From Candidatus Falkowiibacteriota bacterium (GTDB lineage: Bacteria > Patescibacteriota > Patescibacteriia > Patescibacteriales > UBA12465): DNA of 51,425 nucleotides. The stretch is from positions 1 to 51,425 of the forward strand of contig PWHG01000067.1 in the NCBI GenBank assembly GCA_003554785.1, given 5' to 3'. Both the position numbers and the translations under genes were made by a program. The stretch's first letter is position 1. Each line of letters opens with the position of its first letter. Below the pieces are notes generated by a model. It was not told the DNA's origin, made no database searches, and worked only from the letters and a program-made list of their open reading frames with translations. Positions 27,688-37,289 of the stretch are shown in pieces.

Positions 27688-28896
27688 ATGATTAAAATAT
27701 TAGGTATAAAATTAGCAAGTATTGATAAACACAGTTTATTGAAAAAATTAGAAAAGATTCTAGAAAGAGAGAAAAAAATATACATTTGCACTCCAAATCC
27801 AGAAATAATTCTTAAATCTCATCAAGATGAGGAGCTATTTTATATTTTAAACCAAGCTGAATACAATTTAGCAGATGGTTTTGGTTTGCAAATTGCTGGT
27901 CGTTTAAGCAATCAAAGTTTTCCTCGAATTACTGGTGCTGATTTTAGTCTTGAACTTTTAAAATTAGCAGAAAAACAAGAAAAAAAAGTAATAATTGTAA
28001 ATCATAAAAATGGTCGCTCAAGTATCAGTGATATTGAGAAAGCTTTAAAAAAATTAGTACCCAATCTAAATTTTTTAGTTATTAATTCTGATGTTAAAAT
28101 TAATCTTGACAAAAACTCTGAAAAACAAATTGAAGAATATTCAGCTGATATTTTATTCTCTCTATTTGGCGCCCCTTGGCAAGAAAAGTTTATTTACCAT
28201 AACTTAAATAAATTTACTAATCTAAAAATTGCCATTGGCGTGGGCGGAGCTTTTGATTTTTTAACTAAAAAAGCCAAACGAGCTTCAAAGTTAATCAGAA
28301 AAATTGGTCTGGAATGGTTGTGGCGATTAATACTTGAACCCAAGAGATTTAAAAGAATATTTAATGCCACAATTTTATTTATGGCTAAAGTAATTAATTG
28401 GCGCTTTATTCTCCCTCTTAAATATCGAAAAAATGTGGCTTGTTTGCTATATAGATTTAAAAACAAGGAAAAGGAAATACTGCTAGTTAAAAGAAGTGAT
28501 CAAAAAAATCATTGGCAAGTTCCTCAAGGTGGTCTTGATGGTCAAAAAATTATTGAGGCCGGAAAAAGGGAACTAAGAGAAGAGGTTGGTACCAGCAATT
28601 TTACTGTTGAAAAAGTTTTTAAAAATGTATTTAAATATAAATTTAGAGATAATTTTTCTTCTGATAAAGAGAAAAATAAACATTATGATAAATTTGGCTA
28701 CAAGGGCCAAAAACAAAATTTATTAATCGCTCGCTTTACTGGCAGTGATGAGGATATAAACATTAATTTTTGGGACCACACAAATTGGAAGTGGGTAAAG
28801 AAATCAGAGGTACTAAAGATTGTTCACCCAGTTAGAAGAAATGCTACTAAAAAATTTTTAGAAAAATTAAATAAATTAAAATATGAAAAAAATTAG
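27688..28896 (+). CDS. WecG/TagA/CpsF-family glycosyltransferase fused to a C-terminal Nudix domain
   Basis: CTPNPEIILKSHQDEELFYILNQAEYNLADGFGLQIAGR (GT26); WQVPQGGLDGQKIIEAGKRELREEVGT (Nudix box). Confidence 0.85.
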   Translation: MIKILGIKLASIDKHSLLKKLEKILEREKKIYICTPNPEIILKSHQDEELFYILNQAEYNLADGFGLQIAGRLSNQSFPRITGADFSLELLKLAEKQEKKVIIVNHKNGRSSISDIEKALKKLVPNLNFLVINSDVKINLDKNSEKQIEEYSADILFSLFGAPWQEKFIYHNLNKFTNLKIAIGVGGAFDFLTKKAKRASKLIRKIGLEWLWRLILEPKRFKRIFNATILFMAKVINWRFILPLKYRKNVACLLYRFKNKEKEILLVKRSDQKNHWQVPQGGLDGQKIIEAGKRELREEVGTSNFTVEKVFKNVFKYKFRDNFSSDKEKNKHYDKFGYKGQKQNLLIARFTGSDEDININFWDHTNWKWVKKSEVLKIVHPVRRNATKKFLEKLNKLKYEKN

Positions 28897-30349
28897 ATTA
28901 CGTTTTGCGCCTTCACCAACCGGTTATGTTCACTTAGGTAGCCTAAGAACAGTCCTGTTTGACTATCTACTGGCTAAAAACTTAAATGGACAATTAATTC
29001 TTAGACTTGAAGATACAGATCAATCACGACAAATTCAAGGAGCTTTAGATAATTTACTGGAAGTTTGTAATTGGATAGGTTTGGAGTTTGATGAGGGTCC
29101 ACATAAAGAAAACCAAAAATATGGTCCCTATATTCAAAGTCAAAGAACTGATGTTTACAAAAAACATGCTCAGAAATTAATTAAAAACAAATCTGCTTAT
29201 TTTTGTTTTTGCACTAAGGAGAGATTAGAGGAGATGCGAAGCGAGCAAACTAAAAACAAACAAGCTCCAAAATATGACAAAAAATGTCGTTATTTAAGTA
29301 AAGAAGAAATAGATAAAAATTTACAAGCAAACAAAGCTTATGTAATTCGACAAAAAATGCCAACTGAAGGTGAGATTAAGGTTTATGATGAACTAAGAGG
29401 TGAGATTACTTTTAAAGCCAATGATCTAGAGGATCACATTTTAATGAAATCTGATGGAATGCCGACTTATCAATTAGCTAGTGTTGTTGACGATCATTTA
29501 ATGGAAATTAGCCATGTTAGCCGAGGTGAAGAATGGATTCCATCACTACCTAAAAATGTTTTACTCTATCAAGCCTTTAGTTGGCATGTACCAAAGTTTA
29601 TTCACTTTCCCTTAATACTAAACAAAGATGGAGGGAAGTTAAGTAAACGCCAAGGTGATGTTTTTGTTGAAGACTACAGAAACCAAGGTTATTTGCCTGA
29701 AGCTTTAATTAATTTTTGTGCACTTCTGGGTTGGCACCCTAAGGGAGACAATGAAATTTTTACATTAAGTCAATTAGAGAAAGAATTTTCATTAAATAGT
29801 TTAGGAATTAGTCCGGCAATTTTTGATATTGATAAACTTCAATATTTTAATGGTTATTATATTCGTCAAAAATCTGACGAAAATTTATATTTATTAACTA
29901 AACCTTTTTTAGTAAAAGCCAAACTTTTATCAGAAAATCCTAAGCAAGAAGAAAGGGAGAAATGTCTAAAATTAATGCCCATTGCTAAAGAGAGAATCAA
30001 AACTTTAAACGACCTACCATTTCTTTTTTCCTTCTTTTTTGAAGATATTGAATACGAAAAATCACTTCTTATTTGGAAAAACTTAAGTGAAAAAGAGGTG
30101 GCTGATAATTTAAAAGAATTATTAGAAATTATAGAAAAAATTGAAAATTGGCAACTAGAAAATCTTGAAAAAACCATCATTTCTTATTTAAAAGAAAATA
30201 ACAAAAAAAATGGTGATTATCTTTGGCCACTTAGAGTAGCACTCTCAGGACAGAAATTTAGCCCCAGCCCCTTTGAAAATGCTTACATACTAGGCAAGCT
30301 GGCAAGTATAAAACGTATTAAAGACGCCATATCTTTATTGTCTTATTAA
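28883..30349 (+). CDS. gltX: Glutamate--tRNA ligase
   Basis: RFAPSPTGYVHLGSLRTVLFDYLLAK; KLSKRQGDVFVEDYRNQGYLPEALINF. Confidence 0.96.
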   Translation: MKKIRLRFAPSPTGYVHLGSLRTVLFDYLLAKNLNGQLILRLEDTDQSRQIQGALDNLLEVCNWIGLEFDEGPHKENQKYGPYIQSQRTDVYKKHAQKLIKNKSAYFCFCTKERLEEMRSEQTKNKQAPKYDKKCRYLSKEEIDKNLQANKAYVIRQKMPTEGEIKVYDELRGEITFKANDLEDHILMKSDGMPTYQLASVVDDHLMEISHVSRGEEWIPSLPKNVLLYQAFSWHVPKFIHFPLILNKDGGKLSKRQGDVFVEDYRNQGYLPEALINFCALLGWHPKGDNEIFTLSQLEKEFSLNSLGISPAIFDIDKLQYFNGYYIRQKSDENLYLLTKPFLVKAKLLSENPKQEEREKCLKLMPIAKERIKTLNDLPFLFSFFFEDIEYEKSLLIWKNLSEKEVADNLKELLEIIEKIENWQLENLEKTIISYLKENNKKNGDYLWPLRVALSGQKFSPSPFENAYILGKLASIKRIKDAISLLSY

Positions 30350-30373
30350 ATTAAATTTGCTATAATATAAACA

Positions 30374-31621
30374 ATGAAAAGTATAAATAAAATTACAATT
30401 TTATCAATCTTTTTTATCGCTTTTTTTGCGTTAATTTTTGTATTTGATTTTAAAAACCCAGTTAGCAGTCAAAGCGATGCCGCCATTAACGCAGAAATTG
30501 AACTTCTCAACCAGCAAATAGCTGAGCAAAAAAAACAAATTGATGATATTAATAAAAAGCGCCAAGAATATGAAGATTTAGTTAAACAAGCCCAAAGCAA
30601 AGCGGCTAGTTTAAGTAATCAATTAACTATTCTAAACTCAAGAATCTCTCAAGCAGAAATCGAAATTGAAAGTACTGAAAATGAAATTTCCAAAACCAAT
30701 CTTCAAATTCAAAAATTAACCGCTGACAAAGCGGCTTTGGATAGAAAAATTGAGGACCAAAAAAACGCAATTACTCATTTACTTAGACTTTCATATCGGC
30801 AAAATCAAATAAATACTCTTGAAATCTTACTCCTTAATGACTCATTAACTGAATTTTTAAATCAAGTTAAATATTTAGACAATACTAACCAAGAAATTGC
30901 AAGAAGTGTAAAACAACTAAAAGAAAATCAAGAATTGTTAGTAAAAAATAAGGAAAGTTTAGAAGAAAGAAGAAGGGAATTAGCTAATCTAAAGGCAGAA
31001 TTAATATCAAATAGAAATGCACTTGAATATGAAAAACAAAATAAAACCTTTATTTTAGAAGAAACTAGAGAAAATGAAAGTGAATATCAAAGTTTAATTG
31101 CTCAAGCTAAAAAAGAGCACCAACAAGCACAATCAGAAATTGATAGTTTAGAAGTTTCTGTTCGTCAAAAATTAGCTAATTTAAGTGATGATCCTCTAGA
31201 GGGTAGTGATAGCACAATTGCTTGGCCAGTACCAAAAAACGTTATTACTTCCCATTTTCACGATCCACGCTATCCATATCGACATGTAATTGGTGAACAT
31301 TCTGGTATTGATATTAGAGCCGCTCAGGGAACTACCTTAAGATCTGCCGCTGACGGTTATGTAGCTAGGGTTAAATTTGATGGAACCAGCGCCTATGCCT
31401 ATATAATGATAATTCACAACAATGGACTTTCCACAGTTTATGGTCACGTGTCAGCTGTAAGTGTTAAACCTGATCAGTTTGTTGTTCAAGGGCAAACTAT
31501 TGGAAAAACTGGTGGTGCTCCTGGTAGCCCAGGAGCTGGAGCATTTTCTACTGGACCCCATCTTCATTTTGAAGTAAGAAAAAATGGACTACCGGTTAAT
31601 CCACTTAATTATTTACCATAA
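30374..31621 (+). CDS. M23 peptidase with N-terminal coiled coil (EnvC/NlpD-like)
   Basis: HSGIDIRAAQGTTLRSAADGYVA...TGPHLHFEVRKNGLPVNPLNYL. Confidence 0.92.
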   Translation: MKSINKITILSIFFIAFFALIFVFDFKNPVSSQSDAAINAEIELLNQQIAEQKKQIDDINKKRQEYEDLVKQAQSKAASLSNQLTILNSRISQAEIEIESTENEISKTNLQIQKLTADKAALDRKIEDQKNAITHLLRLSYRQNQINTLEILLLNDSLTEFLNQVKYLDNTNQEIARSVKQLKENQELLVKNKESLEERRRELANLKAELISNRNALEYEKQNKTFILEETRENESEYQSLIAQAKKEHQQAQSEIDSLEVSVRQKLANLSDDPLEGSDSTIAWPVPKNVITSHFHDPRYPYRHVIGEHSGIDIRAAQGTTLRSAADGYVARVKFDGTSAYAYIMIIHNNGLSTVYGHVSAVSVKPDQFVVQGQTIGKTGGAPGSPGAGAFSTGPHLHFEVRKNGLPVNPLNYLP

Positions 31622-31733
31622 TTTTATGTCATTTGAGAAAAATTTTACTCACTAAAGATGATGGCAGTATAGAAAAAAACAAAAGAGTTAAAGCTAAAGG
31701 AAGTAAGGCTAAGAAAAAAGATTTTAGATTAAA

Positions 31734-32921
31734 CTAGAGAAAGAGGGGGGAAATAAAATTTTTATCATCTTTAAACTTTTGACTAATGATATAATAATCC
31801 TTAATATCTAATTTTTTAGATATTTTTTTTAAAGAATATTTGTCATAATCTCCACCACTAATCTTTATTTCAAGACTTATTTTTTTATTCAGTATTAAAT
31901 CAATTTCTTGACTATTTCGATAGTTGTAAAAAGATAAATCACCATAGGAACTTAGTTGATTAACAACAGCATTTTCCAATAACTGACCATTATTAACAGA
32001 AGAAATAATCTGTAATATTCCAGTATCACTAAAATAAATTTTCTTTCCTCCGGCCACAGACCGGTCTATACTTTTTGAATATTTTGGTAATAATTTAATA
32101 AAAAATATACCACTTAAAAACTCTAAATAAGCATAAACCTTAGGCCGGGAAACATTGAGCTCTGAAGCAATTTTAGTAATATCTAATTGAGAGCCTATCC
32201 TTGGAGCTAATAAAAGAATTAAATCCCTTAACTCCTTAACATCCTTATAGTCAGCTAATATTTTTAAATCTTTTTCAAAAAATGAAGAAAATATATTTTT
32301 TAATATTTGCTTTTTAGTTTCTATATCATCTGTTAAAACTACTTCAGGGAAACCGCCAAAGGACAGATAATCTTGATAATCTAATTTAAATTTTTCCGCC
32401 TCAAATTCATTTTGTGATTTTTGTATTTGACTTAAACCCGTTGATTTAGAATCAATAGTATCAATTTTATTATGCCAATATAAATATTCCTGAAAACTCA
32501 AAGGATTAAGTTGAAAAATAAACTTACGACCAGATAATGACTCGGGAAATAAATTTTTTAAATAAAAATTAGATGATCCAGTAAGAAAAAATTTAACTCT
32601 ATAATTATCAATTAAATACTTAATTACCTTGGTAATTTCGGGATAATTTTGAATTTCATCAATAAAAATATATATGCGTTGTTTTTCCTTAGCTTTTGTT
32701 AATTTAAATAAAGTCTTATAAATATTATTATAATCTAACTCTTCAAACACTTTGGCATCAAGCGGGTTTTCTAAATCAAACCAAAATTTTGGTGACTTTA
32801 TTTTTTGATAAATTTGCTTTAATAGTGTAGTTTTACCAACTTGCCTCATTCCAGTTATAATTAAAGCATTTTTATGTTCACTATATTTAATTATTTTCTT
32901 AAAAAGAATTCTTTTAAACAT
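31734..32921 (-). CDS. AAA ATPase with DUF4143-like C-terminal domain
   Basis: ALIITGMRQVGKTTLLKQIYQ, RIYIFIDEIQ, FLTGSSNFYLKNLFPESLSGRKFIFQLNPLSFQEYL. Confidence 0.9.
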   Translation of the reverse strand: MFKRILFKKIIKYSEHKNALIITGMRQVGKTTLLKQIYQKIKSPKFWFDLENPLDAKVFEELDYNNIYKTLFKLTKAKEKQRIYIFIDEIQNYPEITKVIKYLIDNYRVKFFLTGSSNFYLKNLFPESLSGRKFIFQLNPLSFQEYLYWHNKIDTIDSKSTGLSQIQKSQNEFEAEKFKLDYQDYLSFGGFPEVVLTDDIETKKQILKNIFSSFFEKDLKILADYKDVKELRDLILLLAPRIGSQLDITKIASELNVSRPKVYAYLEFLSGIFFIKLLPKYSKSIDRSVAGGKKIYFSDTGILQIISSVNNGQLLENAVVNQLSSYGDLSFYNYRNSQEIDLILNKKISLEIKISGGDYDKYSLKKISKKLDIKDYYIISQKFKDDKNFISPLFL

Positions 32922-32923
32922 AT

Positions 32924-32969
32924 TATTACATATTTACTCATATTTGTACAAATTTTATTACAAATTTAC
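32924..32969 (-). promoter_or_regulatory. Possible operator: two direct repeats TATTACA(t/a)ATTTAC 32 bp apart with palindrome ATTTGTACAAAT between them
   Basis: Repeats at 32924-32937 and 32956-32969 (13/14 identical), palindrome at 32942-32953, adjacent to the ATPase start codon. Confidence 0.45.
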
Positions 32970-33067
32970 ATAAAAGTCAAGTTAATCCGACAGAACAATA
33001 TTAACGAGTGATGATTTTAAAAATGCCATTTTTACAAGAAAAAGATAATAAATTAGCGCGCTTTTAA

Positions 33068-34021
33068 TTAATCATCATCCTTTAGAGGATGAAACTTTTC
33101 TTGCATTTTTTGAGCATAGAGATCGCTAGCATGAACATAGCGAGTAGTAGTATCTAAGGATTCATGACCCAATAGAACTTGAATTGCCGCTGGATTAGCT
33201 CCAGCTTCGGCTAAATAGGTGGCAAAACCATGTCTTAGTGAATGAGCTGAAACCGGAACATTTATATCTAAAAGCTCACGATATCGTTTAATTTTCGCCT
33301 GTAAGTAATTGGGCGATATTTTTTTATCTTTTTCTTTGCCTTTAGGAGAATTGAGTCCGCGATAGGGAATAAAAGCAAAGGGAGAGTCATCGTTGCGACT
33401 ATCAAAATAGTTTTTTAAATGCTTAAGGGCTCTTGGGGTTAAATAGACAAAACGCTCTTTTTTACCTTTACCAACTACAAATATACGCCCACTTTTATCA
33501 ATTTGATTAGTTTTTAAATTAATTAATTCTGAGATTCTAAGGCCAGTAGAGAAGAGAACTTCTAAAATTGCTCGATTTCTTAGAGCCACTCGCTTATCTT
33601 TTTCAGCTTTAGTTGGATATTCTATAAGTTTGACAATTTCATCAATTTCTGCTACTTGTGATTTTTTCTTAGCAGCTTTTATCATTTTAATAGCATCAGG
33701 TGTTAAAGGGGAATTGTAGTCCATGTCGGTTAGATATTTTAAATAACTCCTTAGAACTGATAGCATTCTATTAATTGAATATGGATTGAGTCTAACATGA
33801 CCTAATTGCTTATTGGCAGTTTGTCGATCAATGGAGGATAGATTAGCTCTGAAGTTTAATATATCTTTTTTAGTTAATTTACTAAAACTTAATTTATTTT
33901 CTAATAAAAAATCTTCAAAGACTTTGAGGTCTCGTTCATAATTATAAATTGTTTTTGGGGAATAATTACTTACTTTTAAATTAAGTAAAAAATCATCAAA
34001 AAGGGGAAGATTGCTTGACAT
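33068..34021 (-). CDS. XerC/XerD-type tyrosine recombinase
   Basis: SAHSLRHGFATYLAEAGANPAAIQVLLGHESLDTTTRYVH; FSTGLRISELINLK. Confidence 0.93.
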   Translation of the reverse strand: MSSNLPLFDDFLLNLKVSNYSPKTIYNYERDLKVFEDFLLENKLSFSKLTKKDILNFRANLSSIDRQTANKQLGHVRLNPYSINRMLSVLRSYLKYLTDMDYNSPLTPDAIKMIKAAKKKSQVAEIDEIVKLIEYPTKAEKDKRVALRNRAILEVLFSTGLRISELINLKTNQIDKSGRIFVVGKGKKERFVYLTPRALKHLKNYFDSRNDDSPFAFIPYRGLNSPKGKEKDKKISPNYLQAKIKRYRELLDINVPVSAHSLRHGFATYLAEAGANPAAIQVLLGHESLDTTTRYVHASDLYAQKMQEKFHPLKDDD

Positions 34022-34078
34022 ATGTTTATTATATTAAACTGAGTATAATAACCCTTATACTCCATTATATACTATTAA

Positions 34079-34219
34079 CTAATAAATCGTCAAGCCAAGG
34101 ATGCTTACCTCTGGTTGAAACATTAAAATAAGCTTCAAAAATAATAGAAATAATCCAATAACAATAAGGACAGCTATTATTATTGCTAAATAAAATAGAA
34201 ATTTAAATGTTTGTTCCAT
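34079..34219 (-). CDS. Small single-TM protein, 46 aa (MEQTFKFLFYLAIIIAVLIVIGLFLLFLKLILMFQPEVSILGLTIY)
   Basis: Open frame below the ORF-track cutoff, between xer and ftsQ-like genes. Confidence 0.45.
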   Translation of the reverse strand: MEQTFKFLFYLAIIIAVLIVIGLFLLFLKLILMFQPEVSILGLTIY

Positions 34220-34226
34220 ATATTTT

Positions 34227-35057
34227 TTATTTATAATTTATAAAAGCTTTATCACCATAGCGAACATCAATATATTTAATGTCATCAATGTTAGTATCAC
34301 TTTCTTGCTTTAAATTTAAGATAATAACATTAAGTTTTTCTAATTGCTTACTAAAATTTGCTCGCCGACTAAAAAACACTTCAGGTCCCTGTTTTAATGC
34401 TAAATTGATGTTATACACCTCAGTGTTTAATAGAATTTCAGAAAAGGAAAAATTTTCAAAGTCTTTGGCCATATCATATAATTCTATTACTTCATTGACA
34501 TAATCTATATTTAATTGTATACAAGAATCTAAATCATCCTCACTTAAGGAGCCTTTTTTAATTATTGGATAATCTTTTAGATCTTGATTGTTAACTTCTA
34601 AGCTATTTATCGGACAAGACTCTATATCTCTAAATTGATAATTATTTTGATTTTTAAGTACATATATCGGTTCCCTTTCTTCTACTATAATATTTAAAGT
34701 TTTCGGGATTGTCTTTTTTACTCTAATATTAGATAAATCTAGACGTAAAAACATTTCTTCTTTTAATTGATCTTTAGAAAAAAACCATAAATTATCACCG
34801 CTTATATTAAAAATACTGGTTTTTTGGCATTGTTGCCATACAAGATCTTCAATTAAATAATCTGCGGTTCTGTCGTTACCTTTAACATTTATGTTTTTTA
34901 TGGTAAATAGTGGTGAGTAAAATAAAACGTAGAATAATAAAGCTAAAATTGTTAAACTAGCTAGAAAATAAAGAATTTTCTTTTTTCTTTTTTTGTTTCT
35001 TTTTTGTTTAAAAAATGGATTCTTTAAACTTCTTTTTTGATAATCTTTTTTGGGCAT
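34227..35057 (-). CDS. ftsQ: FtsQ-like cell division protein (POTRA)
   Basis: N-term basic + TM; SPLFTIKNINVKGNDRTADYLIEDLV; RVKKTIPKTLNIIVEEREPIYVL. Confidence 0.75.
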   Translation of the reverse strand: MPKKDYQKRSLKNPFFKQKRNKKRKKKILYFLASLTILALLFYVLFYSPLFTIKNINVKGNDRTADYLIEDLVWQQCQKTSIFNISGDNLWFFSKDQLKEEMFLRLDLSNIRVKKTIPKTLNIIVEEREPIYVLKNQNNYQFRDIESCPINSLEVNNQDLKDYPIIKKGSLSEDDLDSCIQLNIDYVNEVIELYDMAKDFENFSFSEILLNTEVYNINLALKQGPEVFFSRRANFSKQLEKLNVIILNLKQESDTNIDDIKYIDVRYGDKAFINYK

Positions 35058-35059
35058 AA

Positions 35060-36223
35060 TTACTTTAATTCTCTCCTTATATTACTTCTAAAACGAGTCA
35101 GAGTTTCATAAATTATTGTTTGACTTAATTTTGAAAGCTTGTCCATAGAATTTGCATCTTCTTTGTTTTCTGAAACAATAATTACTTCATCGCCAAGCTC
35201 TACTTTTTGGTCACCAATAATTTGCCAAGAAGAAAGATTCATAGAAACTCGACCAACTAACTCTATATCTACAAGTCCTTGCTTGGTTTTAACCTTAGCT
35301 TTTAATTTTGTATTAGCTAACAACCAGCTTAAACCTTCAAAATAACCAAAGGGGATACTTATAATTTGACTATTATCTTTAGTAATTTGATAGGTGGCAT
35401 TATAGGAAACTATTTCACCAGCTTTTAAGTTATACGAGGAAATAACCTTACTAACAACACGCATAGCTGGTTTTAAATTTTTATACGCTAAATTAAAATT
35501 TGATGAGTTTGGTAAAAATACATGGTGTCCATAAAAACATAAACCAACGCGATAGGCATTTAAACGATCATCATTTAAGGTAAATAAACTAGCACTATTT
35601 CCTAAATGAACTAAACTAGGCTTGTAACCAGCTTTTTTTAATTTATCCAAAGCATTGAAAAAATTATCAGATTGTTTTTGATTTAATTCCTTATCTGATT
35701 CAGCTGATGCTAAGTGAGAGCAAAAACCTACAACTTCTAGCTTTTTTAAATACTTTTCTGCGTTTTTTAAAAACTGATCTATGTCTTTAATTCCCTCTCT
35801 ATTCATGCCGGAATTAAAAAACAAATGAATTTTAAATTTTTTTCTAAAACTAGCTAAAAATTTTAATGTTTCAAGATTATAGACTACAATTTCCGTGTCT
35901 TTTGGAGATATATAGCGATAAGCTTCTTTAGACATTTCTCCAATTAACAAAATCTTGCCTTTAAAATAATCTCTTACAATTTGGCTTTCTGGAAAGGAGT
36001 CAACCGCAATTCTTTTAAGCTTAGTTTTATTTAATATTTTAGCTACCTCTTTTAATCCATGGCCGTAAGCATTAGCTTTTAGAACTGGAATAATTTCTGC
36101 CTGCTTTTTAAGTGATTGCAGGTAGTTTAAATTAGATAACAAGTTGTCAGAAAATATTTCAATGCGATTTAAAGTTGGATATTTAGGCTTTATTATATTT
36201 TTTATTTTTTCACTAATTAACAT
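35060..36223 (-). CDS. alr: Alanine racemase
   Basis: IIPVLKANAYGHGLKEVAKIL (PLP lysine); VELVGRVSMNLSSW. Confidence 0.93.
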   Translation of the reverse strand: MLISEKIKNIIKPKYPTLNRIEIFSDNLLSNLNYLQSLKKQAEIIPVLKANAYGHGLKEVAKILNKTKLKRIAVDSFPESQIVRDYFKGKILLIGEMSKEAYRYISPKDTEIVVYNLETLKFLASFRKKFKIHLFFNSGMNREGIKDIDQFLKNAEKYLKKLEVVGFCSHLASAESDKELNQKQSDNFFNALDKLKKAGYKPSLVHLGNSASLFTLNDDRLNAYRVGLCFYGHHVFLPNSSNFNLAYKNLKPAMRVVSKVISSYNLKAGEIVSYNATYQITKDNSQIISIPFGYFEGLSWLLANTKLKAKVKTKQGLVDIELVGRVSMNLSSWQIIGDQKVELGDEVIIVSENKEDANSMDKLSKLSQTIIYETLTRFRSNIRRELK

Positions 36224-36226
36224 AAA

Positions 36227-37279
36227 TTATTCAATAACAGTTCCCTGTCCCTGATTGATAAAATCAGACTGTAAATTAGTATCTAAGTTTGGTAGTGAGC
36301 CACTTTTTTCTTGGTAACATACACTATCTTTGTAACGATATCTTAAATTCTCAATTATATTTAAAACTTGTCCAGTATGTTGTTTATCCGGTATAATTTC
36401 AATCTCAAATCCCGCTCGATATGTACCACCTGATTTATCAATAGATGGTACCTGCCATATAAGTTGATTATTGTCTGGATTGTAAGAATAATTACCGGCA
36501 AGTAATGATTTTTTCTCACCCAAGCTAGCATAATGAGGTAATTGTCCGCTGAACACAAAATCACTTAAATCATTGCCAAGGTTGTCAATTTGAAAGAAAA
36601 CCCAATATGAGGTTGGAATTGAAACAATTGGTGGAATCGGGCCAATACCAAGCTGATCGCCTCTTATGCTGTGATAATAGGCGCTTGAGGTGACATTAGT
36701 GTCTGATAGGAAGCGTACATTATCTAAACTATATTCTTGACTAAATTCTTCATCTAAAAAATTAATATCAATTAAGGCTCGCCAAGCACAATGTCTAAGT
36801 AATGGGTCAGCTGGATTAGAAAAATATGCTCTAAGAACAATCTCTTCATCACTGAATCCATCTATATTTTCAATAACTAAATCACGGCCATTTATTTCAA
36901 CATTTTCAGGCAAACTATCAGATTCCAGTCTACTTAAATTAAAACCTGAAGTTATGGTTTCAAGTGATACTACTATTTCATCAATTTCATCTTCACTAGT
37001 ATTTTTATAATTTAAATTAAGGGTTTTAAAAGAGTTTTTTTCAATTGCAAGTGATGAGAGAGAAAATTCAATTTCCAGTGGATCATTTATTTCAACTGGC
37101 TCGTCAGGTTCCTGAGGTGATTTAATTTCCGAATCAGAAATTGATGGTTGATATAAATTGAAAGTGAAAATAAATACAATGAAAAGTAAAATTATAACCG
37201 ATAAACTTATATCTAAAATAAAATGCAAGCGACGTCGTTTTTTTCTCTTTTTTATAATTTTGAAAATGTTAAAAATCAT
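36227..37279 (-). CDS. Membrane-anchored extracytoplasmic protein, unknown function
   Basis: N-term TM LSVIILLFIVFIFTFNLY then beta-rich domain. Confidence 0.55.
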   Translation of the reverse strand: MIFNIFKIIKKRKKRRRLHFILDISLSVIILLFIVFIFTFNLYQPSISDSEIKSPQEPDEPVEINDPLEIEFSLSSLAIEKNSFKTLNLNYKNTSEDEIDEIVVSLETITSGFNLSRLESDSLPENVEINGRDLVIENIDGFSDEEIVLRAYFSNPADPLLRHCAWRALIDINFLDEEFSQEYSLDNVRFLSDTNVTSSAYYHSIRGDQLGIGPIPPIVSIPTSYWVFFQIDNLGNDLSDFVFSGQLPHYASLGEKKSLLAGNYSYNPDNNQLIWQVPSIDKSGGTYRAGFEIEIIPDKQHTGQVLNIIENLRYRYKDSVCYQEKSGSLPNLDTNLQSDFINQGQGTVIE

Positions 37280-37289
37280 ATTTTAAAAA

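Noticed and set aside
31632-31737. Short Lys-rich reading frame (LRKILLTKDDGSIEKNKRVKAKGSKAKKKDFRLN) after the M23 peptidase gene
   Set aside because: No strong start or RBS, overlaps the end of the convergent gene, too short to support as coding.
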